Below are positions 1-7,188 of a DNA stretch of 8,228 bases, in pieces; the stretch's first letter is position 1; each line of letters starts with the position of its first letter. The DNA is from an uncultured Bacilli bacterium. Its GTDB lineage: Bacteria > Bacillota_I > Bacilli_A > RF39 > UBA660. The notes under the pieces were generated by a model. The model worked only from the letters and a program-made list of their open reading frames with translations. It was not told the origin of the DNA and did not search any database. Both the position numbers and the translations under genes were made by a program. The DNA lies in assembly GCA_944351345.1 (NCBI GenBank), contig CALVPO010000058.1, positions 1 to 8,228 on the forward strand, in the 5' to 3' direction.

Positions 1-24
1 GGGTTACCTATGCGGTATTAACTA
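1..24 (-). other. Short 16S rRNA-like segment at the window edge
   Basis: Read on the minus strand, the first bases contain AGTTAATACCGCATAGG followed by TAACCC. This resembles the conserved 16S rRNA segment of E. coli near position 170, which has GCTAATACCGCATA. The stretch is visibly richer in G and C than the following bases. Just upstream on the minus strand, AAAATG and CATTTT could pair in a way that recalls the 16S helix before that segment, but nothing further upstream looks like rRNA. It may be an assembly join at a repeat, a real rDNA fragment, or chance. Confidence 0.3.
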
Positions 25-202
25 AAATGTTTTACTTCATTTTTTAATAAAAATTGCTCATTTTTTACCATTTTTTTGCTATTTAAAAAAACGTGTAAGA
101 TCTCAAAGCTAGCAATCACTTTATTTATAAAAATTTCACAAAGTAGCAAATCAATCATCATCAAGCAATTTATATTTATCAAATTTTGTCTATTTACCAT
201 AT
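25..202. other. A+T-rich stretch with no supported gene
   Basis: This stretch lies downstream of the CYTH-like gene. A 60-codon minus-strand frame begins two bases after that gene's stop, but it has no ribosome binding site and its composition looks like translated A+T-rich DNA rather than a protein. A plus-strand frame covering the same bases is no better. I see no GC hairpin with a U-tract that would end the CYTH-like transcript. Confidence 0.5.
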
Positions 203-670
203 TTATAACTTACTTATATACTTATTTAATTCCAATAAAAATTCTTGTTTTGATAACCTACTTAAATATTTATCAAATGCTAAAGGAGAATTTGTAATTT
301 CAGTTTCCATCCAACTTTCTTTCCTATAATTATTCATTTCATCAAGCGAATGAAATTTCACTTCAACTCGAATTAAACCTTTATATTGACCTAAATATTT
401 TTTTATAGAAATTCTATTATCATCCAAATATAAATAACTATCTCTTATTATTTTTGCGTATGCATCTTTTTTCAATTTATTAAATTCATCTTCTGAAATA
501 TTTACTTTTTTTATAACAATATTTTCTTTATTTAAAAATTCCTTTTCATATATTTTATCTTTACTTTGGATTCTTAATTTATCATTTATATAATATCTTT
601 CATATCTAATAGGCCTACTAACATTCAAATTATTCAATGATTGAATAATAAATCTTTTAGTCAATCGCAT
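203..670 (-). CDS. CYTH (triphosphate tunnel)-like protein, probably catalytically altered
   Basis: This 155-residue protein resembles CYTH-domain enzymes, which bind triphosphates in a beta tunnel and include triphosphatases and class IV adenylyl cyclases. The supporting pattern is L-R-I-Q near residue 32 (family R-x-R), Y-E-K-E at 41-44, I-I-R-D-S-Y at 74-79 (family I-x-K-x-R-Y), G-L-I-R-V-E-V-K-F at 98-106 (family G-L-x-x-x-E-V-E-F), and W120 with E-I-T at 124-126 (family W-x-G-x-E-V-T). The length suits a single CYTH domain. The N-terminal E-x-E-x-K metal-binding motif is not present: the matching place reads R-L-T-K-R, so the protein may bind without catalysing, or act differently. The start is supported by GGAGAG eight bases upstream (679-684). 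It follows the giant nucleotidyltransferase gene by 159 bases and may be co-transcribed or use its own weak promoter. The fold call is from memory of family patterns; the loss of the motif is seen directly. Confidence 0.6.
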   Translation of the reverse strand: MRLTKRFIIQSLNNLNVSRPIRYERYYINDKLRIQSKDKIYEKEFLNKENIVIKKVNISEDEFNKLKKDAYAKIIRDSYLYLDDNRISIKKYLGQYKGLIRVEVKFHSLDEMNNYRKESWMETEITNSPLAFDKYLSRLSKQEFLLELNKYISKL

Positions 671-692
671 AGTATTTTCTCTCCAAACTTAT

Positions 693-721
693 ATTATAAT
701 TTTTTCAAAATTTTAGTTAAA
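693..721 (-). promoter_or_regulatory. Possible promoter of the CYTH-like gene
   Basis: On the minus strand a perfect TATAAT (693-698) lies 17 bases after TTTAAC (716-721), a poor -35 box. The start codon is about 23 bases downstream of the -10 box, with a ribosome binding site between. TATAAT is common by chance in such A+T-rich DNA, so the call is tentative. Confidence 0.35.
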
Positions 722-769
722 CAATTTTTAGCAGTTTTTATCAATATCAAAAAACTAATTTTAACTAAA
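712..769. repeat. Nested inverted repeats upstream of the CYTH-like gene
   Basis: An outer perfect 10-base inverted repeat (TTTAGTTAAA at 712-721 and its complement at 760-769) encloses an inner 7-base one (AGTTTTT at 733-739, AAAAACT at 750-756). The outer left arm touches the candidate -35 box. It could be an operator or an RNA hairpin in a read-through transcript. All arms are A+T-rich and lack a U-tract in the right place for a terminator. Confidence 0.4.
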
Positions 770-829
770 TTACATTCACCTTAAATATATAAGGATTTTT
801 AACTTTAATAATAAACCCTAATATTAAAT

Positions 830-3800
830 TTATCTCTTAATCCCCTCTGTTTGAATTTGTTCAATTTGTATAGAGTTTAAATATTCTCTTAATGCTTGAA
901 CCATCTTTTTATATCCATCTTCACTCATATTATTTGTTACAAAATTATCATACAAAAACTTTTTCTTCTCTTTTGGTAATTTAATATTATCTTTAGCCGT
1001 CTTATGATTTTGCCCAAAATCCCATATTTTATATACTTCCTTAAACTGAGAAAAATCTTTATTTTCAGCAACCATTAAAAATTGTTCTGCTGCTTCAATA
1101 AATGAACCACCATTTTGCAAAATCCAATTCTCTACTCCTACACCACCTAGCCCTCCTTGACTAGGTTTAGATTTCATAGATTTATATACTCCAGCTTCCT
1201 TTAAAACTTTCTTAGCCATTACTATATTAGCAATTACTAAATCATATTTTTCTAGATCTATTTTTTTAATAGTTTCAAGTCTATCACGAATACACATGTC
1301 AGTTGAATAAACAACTTGATTTAATTTTTGTGTAAAAGTTATATCCAAATCAATTTTCTCATCTAATCCTTTAATTTTAACCCCTTTAAATCTAATATTC
1401 CCATCACTAGTATATACAGGTTCATCTACACTAACAAAACAACTTACTATCACATCCTTTAATTGTTGCATTTTTCTAGGATTACTTATTATTGAATTAT
1501 CTACTCTCATCATAAAATCAAAATCACCAGCTAAAGGAACATTTGTACCCCTACCAGTAGAACCAGTATCAATCAATTCAACAGATCCCTCAGTTAAATC
1601 CCCATCTATTTCTTTTTTCATTTGTAATCCTAAAGAATTTAATGCCATTTGAATTGTAGAATCAATAATTTGTTTTTTATTTTTAGTTATTTTATTACTT
1701 GAATTCATTAGTGTAACAATATCTTCTATTTCTGGTGTTAATAACTTATCAGAAAATTTATAACTATTTTCTCTATAATATGATAACCCCATCATTTTTC
1801 TTCTTAAATCATTATATTCATTTACTGTAAAAATTAATTTACCAGAAAAATCTACAACTGGAATATAATAACCATTTCTAGCAATTTCAAATTTAATTGC
1901 TGATAAATCATCATATTTATTATTATCTTCTATATAATTTACATTTCCATTTTTATCATATGGCTCTTCATCATTTATTGTATTAGTTTTTTTATATAAA
2001 ATATAATCTACATCTGTATAAGCAAAACCAGTTCTTGCTCCCCAATGAGTTCTATATCCAACATTGGAAACCTTCGTACCAAATATCTCTATTTTACTAG
2101 GATCATAGTCAGCATTTGTTAAATAACCATCCTCATCTCTTGTTATATTTAAACTAGGATTATCCTTTTTAACAACTACATATACATTACCAAAACCAAA
2201 CCCAGTAGGTGTTCCCTTTATAGTTTCATATATATTTTCCTTAACCTCTTCTATAAAAGTAAAATCTACATCAAGTGGTGTTTTATCCGAGTTACTATTC
2301 TGAGTAAACACAGTCAAAAATTCTTTACTAACATTACCTGTATTAAGAGAACTAGCAAAAGCTTGATAATCTCCTACACATCTCACAAAATCTCCTTTTC
2401 TAAAATTAAATACTTTTCCATTCTCTAATTCATTAGCATACTCTATTCCCCTCTTAGAAGCATTACGCACTGAATCAATCGCAAGTTTTTTTAATTCTGA
2501 AAAAGAATTTATACCAGCATAATAACAAAATGATCTAACAATTCTATCTTTCAAATCATATCTACTAGTAGTCTTAAACAACTTATTTAAAATATCAAGT
2601 TTCTCTCTTAAATTATAGCCAGAAAAATCAATTTTTTTCTTACTACCTTCCTTTGTATTATCATATAAAGTAATTAAATGACTAACAAAAATCTCTAAAG
2701 TCTCTTTATCTTGCTTTTCCAAACTTTCTATATTTAGTCCATTATTTATAATATTATTATATATAGAATTACCCTCTTCTAAATTACTTAAAAAATTCAT
2801 AAAACTTCTTTCATTAGATCTATATGCAATTCTTAATAAATCATTATAAATAATATTAAATCTAACTTCATTTTGAGATTGATGATATCCCACTTTAGGT
2901 AATAACATATCTTTTAGTTCAGGAGATATTCTACTGTAATTACTAAATTCAAATTTTTTTAAATTAGGATAAAGGATATTAAAACATGAATAAACTTTAG
3001 CAAATAAAGGTACATTATTTTTTATAAATATTTCTTCAATTTTATCTAAAGATTTCAATGGTTCAGATTGCTTCAATAATAAATCAGATAAACTATTTTT
3101 TAATGACTGTATTTCTAATGAATTACTGTGATTTAATCTAAATAATACCTCTGAGACAGCATTAATATTTTTCATATTCAAGTTAGAACTATTTTTTATA
3201 ATATAATCTTTAAAACTATTCTTTAAATCAATATCCTTAATTTTTAGATATTCCACTATAACTTTTAATCTATTAGAATTAGCAATTTTAGAATTATGTT
3301 GATTACTAAATAAAGGTATTACAAAAGATAATTCTTCCGAAAAACCACATGCTATATTTGTATTATTAAAAATATTAAACAATTCAGAATTATCATCAAA
3401 ATCTTTTAACGTAAATTCTCTATTATAAAATTTATTTTTAATTTCTTGTGGAACATCTTGATCTAAGAATAATGTTGGATTATTATTTTTAAAATGACTA
3501 GGAATACTTTCATCATATTTCATATTCCCATCAATAATATTTTGCAAGATTACTTTATCTAATTCATCTAGAAAACCATCTTGTGAAAATTCAGGATCAT
3601 ATAAAAAGTTTTCAAGATTATTAGCCTCTTCTACTTGTTCAATATATTTACCATACAAAAGCATAATATCTAAAGCATCTTGATCACCAAAAGTTTGTTT
3701 AAGAGCCTTAACAAAATTTATTTTATGATCACTAGTATCATAATCTAAAGATCTTAAACTAGAATATTTTTTAGAATTAACATCAACAGGCATATATTTA

Positions 3801-5692
3801 AATAAAACTTCTAAATCAACATTTTTTAAAAACTCTCTATAAGAAGGATTTGATAAAATAAATGTTAGAGATATAGTTCTATTATAAAATGCTTCTTGCA
3901 ATTCTTGTGGTGCATTTTTATCTAAAAACATTGATGGACATTTTTCTACCAAATCTCTAGGAATATGAGTAGGATAAGTCAATCTTTTTTCAACAATTAA
4001 TCTTCTAAACGCTTCATGTATCCTATTTTTAATCTGATTCATATCATCATCAATTGAAAAGCTTATATTATATTTATAACTATCAGTCATTTTTTTATCA
4101 AAAACAATATCTAAAACATCACTATATTCTGTTATAAAATTAATAACCCCCTTAAAATCAGTTTTACTTTCAAGAAACTTATAAAGATTGTTGAAGCCAT
4201 CATGTAATACATTTTCATCATTAGAACCATATAATACATCGTAATCATTAGGGCCATACCAGTTAGAAAAATCCTCATCATCGTCATTAGAACTTAATCT
4301 ATTATTAGATTCAACCTCAATTGATCTCTTTTTAAAACAAGAACTTAAATCTTTTCCATTTAAATATTCAGCATATTCTGGATGCTCTAATAGCAATCGA
4401 GGAGTAATTGATTTTGTATAAAACAATTTTTGTAATTCTTCAGGTGCCTGTTCTGATATAAACAAATCTGCATTTATAACTCTAAATTCTCCTGTAATTT
4501 CTCTATAATCAGGCGCCTTAGATATAAGCCTCCCATCAGTTGGACCAGATACTATCATTTTCCTCATTGCCTCATAGAATTCATCTTTTGTATAAGTCTT
4601 ATTTGGATATGATTCATTTGCATAGTGTAAATACATATCATACATTAATTTAAGCATTTTACAATTATTATTTGAAAAGAAATGACCACATTCATTATCA
4701 AAATCAACAACATTTTTTAAACCATATTTTCCAATAAACCTTAAAACGTTAGAGTATAATAATGATGAAAATGGAATAGACATAGTAAATAAATAATTTT
4801 CAGGAAGTTCTTTTAATTCTTTAGTCAATCCTTCTGATAAAGAACCATAATTAACTTCTGTTAAATAATCTATCACTGATGAATACTTAAAAATTTCTTT
4901 AAAATCTTCATCTGTTAGCTCTATAGAAGATCTATAATCATCATATTTTCTACTAATAGTATTATTTAATATATCATCTGTAAATTGTTTAATAAATTCG
5001 TGTCTTTCTTCTTCTGAATTAAGAATAGAAATACGACTAATAAATGAATAAATATTATTATGTTTAATTATTAAAGATGCTAGACTTTTATAATTAGACA
5101 TAAATTCTTTTACCATAGCATCTGTAATATGATTTTTATTTGCATCACCATTTAATAAACAATAACTTAAGTCTTTATTTTTAAATAAAGACCAATTAGA
5201 AATTATTTCTCTTAAACCAACCTCACCCACATTAAATCTGTATTTTAAATCATGTATAAAACTATCTCGAAAATCATATGTTTCATGACTTTCTATTTGA
5301 GATAATTCAAATAATCTATCTGAATATATTTCTTTCATTTTTAAAGAATAATCACTAGGTCTTATTTGATCTTTTACCAACTCATACAAAGCCAAATTAA
5401 TATCATCAGTTCTTGAATCAATAGACATTAAAACATTTCTAAAATTTAGATTATTATTATATATTCGTGTATTTATTAATTCCCAATCTAATTTTTTACA
5501 CTTATCGATACCAAATTTTTCTACAATTTTCCTATCAGATTCAATAATACATGAAATTGGTATTTTATCATCTAATTCATATTTAACAAATTCATTAAAA
5601 GAAAGAGTACAATCATAAACTTTATTTTGTATAGTTTTAGAAACTGGCAATTTTTTCCCAAATATTTGACCTCTTCGATATTTATATTTCAT
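830..5692 (-). CDS. Giant multidomain protein with C-terminal OAS/CCA-type nucleotidyltransferase
   Basis: This 1620-residue cytoplasmic-type protein has no signal peptide or membrane segment. The C-terminus is a polymerase-beta-fold nucleotidyltransferase. G-S-T-G-R-G-T at 1377-1383 is the nucleotide-binding loop, D1390 and D1392 are the first two metal ligands, and I-D-L-D at 1447-1450 supplies the third. After it come a helical stretch and G-G-L-G-G-V-G-V-E at 1513-1521 plus G-G-S-F at 1528-1531. These match the second subdomain of archaeal CCA-adding enzymes and 2'-5'-oligoadenylate synthetases. Residues ~1098-1305 form a second conserved block, not firmly named: T-P-L-D-x-D at 1138-1143, R-T-G at 1220-1222, F-E-I-A-R-N-G-Y-Y-I-P-V at 1268-1279. 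Residues 1-1090 are helical, Asn/Lys-rich, with three diverged repeats and an acidic patch near 470. Start: AGGTGA six bases upstream. The six TGG tryptophans argue for the ordinary genetic code. The enzyme class is well supported; the acceptor (tRNA, protein or small nucleotide) and the biological role are unknown. Confidence 0.85.
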   Translation of the reverse strand: MKYKYRRGQIFGKKLPVSKTIQNKVYDCTLSFNEFVKYELDDKIPISCIIESDRKIVEKFGIDKCKKLDWELINTRIYNNNLNFRNVLMSIDSRTDDINLALYELVKDQIRPSDYSLKMKEIYSDRLFELSQIESHETYDFRDSFIHDLKYRFNVGEVGLREIISNWSLFKNKDLSYCLLNGDANKNHITDAMVKEFMSNYKSLASLIIKHNNIYSFISRISILNSEEERHEFIKQFTDDILNNTISRKYDDYRSSIELTDEDFKEIFKYSSVIDYLTEVNYGSLSEGLTKELKELPENYLFTMSIPFSSLLYSNVLRFIGKYGLKNVVDFDNECGHFFSNNNCKMLKLMYDMYLHYANESYPNKTYTKDEFYEAMRKMIVSGPTDGRLISKAPDYREITGEFRVINADLFISEQAPEELQKLFYTKSITPRLLLEHPEYAEYLNGKDLSSCFKKRSIEVESNNRLSSNDDDEDFSNWYGPNDYDVLYGSNDENVLHDGFNNLYKFLESKTDFKGVINFITEYSDVLDIVFDKKMTDSYKYNISFSIDDDMNQIKNRIHEAFRRLIVEKRLTYPTHIPRDLVEKCPSMFLDKNAPQELQEAFYNRTISLTFILSNPSYREFLKNVDLEVLFKYMPVDVNSKKYSSLRSLDYDTSDHKINFVKALKQTFGDQDALDIMLLYGKYIEQVEEANNLENFLYDPEFSQDGFLDELDKVILQNIIDGNMKYDESIPSHFKNNNPTLFLDQDVPQEIKNKFYNREFTLKDFDDNSELFNIFNNTNIACGFSEELSFVIPLFSNQHNSKIANSNRLKVIVEYLKIKDIDLKNSFKDYIIKNSSNLNMKNINAVSEVLFRLNHSNSLEIQSLKNSLSDLLLKQSEPLKSLDKIEEIFIKNNVPLFAKVYSCFNILYPNLKKFEFSNYSRISPELKDMLLPKVGYHQSQNEVRFNIIYNDLLRIAYRSNERSFMNFLSNLEEGNSIYNNIINNGLNIESLEKQDKETLEIFVSHLITLYDNTKEGSKKKIDFSGYNLREKLDILNKLFKTTSRYDLKDRIVRSFCYYAGINSFSELKKLAIDSVRNASKRGIEYANELENGKVFNFRKGDFVRCVGDYQAFASSLNTGNVSKEFLTVFTQNSNSDKTPLDVDFTFIEEVKENIYETIKGTPTGFGFGNVYVVVKKDNPSLNITRDEDGYLTNADYDPSKIEIFGTKVSNVGYRTHWGARTGFAYTDVDYILYKKTNTINDEEPYDKNGNVNYIEDNNKYDDLSAIKFEIARNGYYIPVVDFSGKLIFTVNEYNDLRRKMMGLSYYRENSYKFSDKLLTPEIEDIVTLMNSSNKITKNKKQIIDSTIQMALNSLGLQMKKEIDGDLTEGSVELIDTGSTGRGTNVPLAGDFDFMMRVDNSIISNPRKMQQLKDVIVSCFVSVDEPVYTSDGNIRFKGVKIKGLDEKIDLDITFTQKLNQVVYSTDMCIRDRLETIKKIDLEKYDLVIANIVMAKKVLKEAGVYKSMKSKPSQGGLGGVGVENWILQNGGSFIEAAEQFLMVAENKDFSQFKEVYKIWDFGQNHKTAKDNIKLPKEKKKFLYDNFVTNNMSEDGYKKMVQALREYLNSIQIEQIQTEGIKR
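1103..1675 (-). other. Nucleotidyltransferase domain of the giant protein
   Basis: These bases encode about residues 1340-1530. The GS-loop maps to 1544-1564. All catalytic positions expected of the superfamily (G-S, D-x-D, third Asp) are intact, so the domain should be active if it folds. The D-M-C-I-R-D-R that follows the third Asp is genuine coding sequence; see the rejected items. The last part corresponds to the helical substrate-binding subdomain seen in OAS and class I CCA enzymes. Confidence 0.8.
1778..2401 (-). other. Central conserved domain, possibly ADP-ribosyltransferase-like
   Basis: These bases encode about residues 1098-1305. The block looks like a beta-rich domain: K-G-D-F-V-R at 1099-1104, L-N-T-G-N-V-S-K-E-F-L at 1116-1126, aromatic-rich V-G-Y-R at 1211-1214, A-R-T-G-F-A at 1219-1224, and E1269 in a strongly hydrophobic strand. 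An early Arg, a 'leu-x-x-gly' turn and a late Glu on a strand would suit an ADP-ribosyltransferase fold, but I cannot align it to a named family, so this is inference only. Confidence 0.35.
3341..4483 (-). repeat. Three diverged protein repeats inside the giant gene
   Basis: A motif recurs at residues ~404-452, 585-633 and 737-784, at spacings of about 178 and 153 residues. Its core is F-[IL]-x4-P-x-E-[LI]-x3-F-Y-x-[KR]-x-[IF]-[TS]. The first two copies continue into P-x-Y-x-E-[YF]-L and an 'x-D-L-x-x-x-F' helix; the third is more decayed there. Each copy is preceded by an amphipathic helix such as D-E-F-Y-E-A-M-R near 366. This suggests a helical solenoid that could act as a binding or sensing arm. 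The DNA itself has diverged, so the duplication is old. Confidence 0.7.
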
Positions 5693-5722
5693 CTACTATC
5701 ACCTACACTACCATTCTATCAT

Positions 5723-5750
5723 ATTTTACTGAAATTTGATATTATTTCAA
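5723..5750 (-). promoter_or_regulatory. Promoter of the giant nucleotidyltransferase gene with overlapping inverted repeat
   Basis: On the minus strand TTGAAA (5745-5750) and TAAAAT (5723-5728) are separated by 16 bases; each differs from consensus at one position. The start codon lies about 30 bases downstream of the -10 box, with AGGTGA in between. A 6-base inverted repeat, TGAAAT at 5730-5735 and ATTTCA at 5744-5749, fills the spacer and overlaps the -35 box, as an operator might. The rest of the gap up to 5878 is A+T-rich with no gene and no convincing terminator. Confidence 0.55.
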
Positions 5751-5878
5751 ATGTAATTACTTTATAATTTCACTAAAATTTTAATAAGTAAAATTATGTA
5801 GATTTATTGACTTTTATTTTCATTGTAAAAAAACTTAATTATATCTAATTTTCATTAATATTTTTTAGAAGGTAAATA

Positions 5879-6327
5879 TTAAATTTCCTTTTCATAATAT
5901 TCCTTACACATAAATAGTATACTTTGCCCAACAGCATAATCACCATCAAAATTAAAACATATATCTATACCAAGTTTTTCTGAAGCATAATCATCTTCAG
6001 ATATAGTTAATTTAAAATCATCACTAATTTTTTTAAATCATCAATCTTAAAATCATTTAAATTTATCTCAATCAATTTACCATCAACCATAAATTTAATT
6101 GATCCAAATAAATGAATACCATAAAATTTCTCATTATTATCATAATATATTTGCATTTTATTAAAATATACTGCAGTTTTTATACCATTATCCTCTTTAA
6201 AAGTTTTATCAGCTTTTCCAAACATTTTAGTTATAGTTTTTTCACTAGTTTCACCAAACTTTAAATTTGCAACACTTTTATATGGAATATATTCAAAAAA
6301 ACTTATCCCTTTATCTTCTATTTTCAT
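5879..6327 (-). pseudogene. Unrecognised small protein gene, frameshifted at an A7 run
   Basis: The zero frame from ATG at 6327 ends after 106 codons at 6007. A -1 shift at the A7 run at 6028-6034 opens a second frame to TAA at 5879, giving 149 residues. The downstream part has clear protein character (acidic stretch S-E-D-D-Y, then L-G-I-D-I-C-F-N-F, then C-K-E-Y-Y-E-K-E-I), so it was part of this gene. GAGGAG lies just upstream, inside the end of the methyltransferase remnant, whose stop is one base before this ATG; translation may be coupled. The beta-rich pattern (F-G-E-T, M-F-G-K-A, I-Y-Y-D-N) recalls small immunity-type proteins, but I do not recognise the family. It may be a broken gene, a phase-variable or frameshifting gene, or a sequencing error. 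Confidence 0.7.
6028..6034 (-). other. In-phase A_AAA_AAA slippery heptamer
   Basis: On the minus strand the codons read TTA-AAA-AAA-TTA, so the seven adenines sit as A_AAA_AAA relative to the zero frame, the arrangement that allows two Lys-tRNAs to slip back one base. A -1 slip leads exactly into the open frame running to 5879. I see no strong stimulatory hairpin or internal Shine-Dalgarno nearby. RNA polymerase slippage or a one-base error in the run would have the same effect. Confidence 0.5.
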
Positions 6328-6328
6328 T

Positions 6329-6592
6329 TTATTCTCCTCTTTCCAATTTTTTACCTATAAATAACATATGTGTACTAAATCCCTGTACTTCTTTTCTCTC
6401 ACATGAATTATAATGATAATTTTTCCAAATTTCAAATTCTTCATCTGATAAATTATCTATAATATCTCTAAAATGAGGTGCTACACCAGATGTAGATATA
6501 TTAGTTATTTTTTCTATACTATTATTCTTCATAATTGTTTCAATTTCATCTATATAAAATGCTCTCATAATTTCGCTTGATTCTAAAACCAT
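6329..6592 (-). pseudogene. C-terminal remnant of a class I SAM-dependent methyltransferase
   Basis: The 87 codons match the usual end of a Firmicute class I methyltransferase: R-A-F-Y-x-D-E-I-E near residue 10, a central V-A-P-H-F-R-D-I-I-D, then E-E-F-E-I-W-K-N-Y-H, S-C-E-R-K and G-F-S-T-H-M-L-F-I-G-K-K. The Rossmann part with the SAM-binding G-x-G-x-G, about 150-170 residues, is missing. A TAA stands three codons before the ATG and there is no ribosome binding site, so this is a 5'-deleted fragment rather than a small gene. Its 3' end still carries the GAGGAG used by the next gene. The deletion probably occurred between it and the Nudix gene, which ends 30 bases upstream. The family assignment rests on remembered C-terminal patterns. 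Confidence 0.65.
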
Positions 6593-6622
6593 TGTAAATT
6601 ACATTTAAAATAACTATATTTA

Positions 6623-7108
6623 CTATTTATTCAAAACTTGACTCAACAATTCATCTATTATATCTATACTACAAGCATGTCTCATACTTTTTAATTCATT
6701 AATATCAACCCACTTTGCAGTCTTCGCATATATCTTCTCATCTTCATCAAATCCTTCATTAGAAATTTCCCCATCAACTATTTTAATTAAATAATAAATC
6801 AAATAACTTTGATAATCTTTATTCCTTTTAGCGTGATGAAAAAAAGATGTATATACATTTAACAACTCAATAGGCTCTACACAATAACCTGTTTCTTCCT
6901 TTACTTCACGAATTAATGTATTTATATGTGTCTCCCCCATCTTAACAGTACCACCAGGAAAATCAAATCCATCATATTGTGGAGAAATTAATATCTTCCC
7001 ATCATCTATTGCAATACCATAAACATGTACAGATAATTCCAATTTATTTATATCCGTCACATATTTATTTTGATAAACATCATAAGTATCAATTTTTTTA
7101 CTCTCCAT
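6623..7108 (-). CDS. Nudix hydrolase
   Basis: This 161-residue protein has a perfect Nudix box: G53-x5-E59-x7-R67-E68-x2-E71-E72-x-G74-Y75, where E68, E71 and E72 should bind the catalytic metal. Before it, D-F-P-G-G at 49-53 forms the usual strand leading into the box, and V-H-V-Y-G-I-A-I at 27-34 the first strand. Nudix enzymes cleave a nucleoside diphosphate linked to another group (house-cleaning nucleotides, ADP-sugars, NAD-like compounds or capped RNA). Nothing here defines the substrate. The size is typical of a stand-alone single-domain enzyme. The start is well supported by AGGAGG 11 bases upstream (7120-7125). It has its own promoter and appears to lead a short unit whose following genes are decayed. 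Confidence 0.93.
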   Translation of the reverse strand: MESKKIDTYDVYQNKYVTDINKLELSVHVYGIAIDDGKILISPQYDGFDFPGGTVKMGETHINTLIREVKEETGYCVEPIELLNVYTSFFHHAKRNKDYQSYLIYYLIKIVDGEISNEGFDEDEKIYAKTAKWVDINELKSMRHACSIDIIDELLSQVLNK

Positions 7109-7188
7109 AATATATAATACCTCCTATAAAATTACTATTTTTTCAAACATTTCTTAATATAAGTTCTAGAACCATATTTAATAATTTC

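Noticed and set aside
18..200. 60-codon minus-strand ORF just after the CYTH-like gene
   Set aside because: It has no ribosome binding site and a composition expected from translating A+T-rich DNA. Its downstream end enters the rRNA-like edge.
76..297. 73-codon plus-strand ORF with hydrophobic stretches
   Set aside because: It overlaps the end of the CYTH-like gene on the other strand and has no supported start. The Ile/Leu/Phe-rich look follows from the base composition.
779..800. Hairpin CCTTA/TAAGG followed by five T residues on the plus strand
   Set aside because: It has only five base pairs, points towards the giant gene and has no plus-strand gene upstream. On the minus strand it lacks a U-tract.
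1274..1310. Residues D-M-C-I-R-D-R in the giant protein, which look like the known translation of a Nextera adapter left in assemblies
   Set aside because: The DNA on the minus strand is ATGTGTATTCGTGATAGA, which departs from the adapter (ATGTGTATAAGAGACAG) after eight bases. The surrounding residues fit the nucleotidyltransferase domain without a break.
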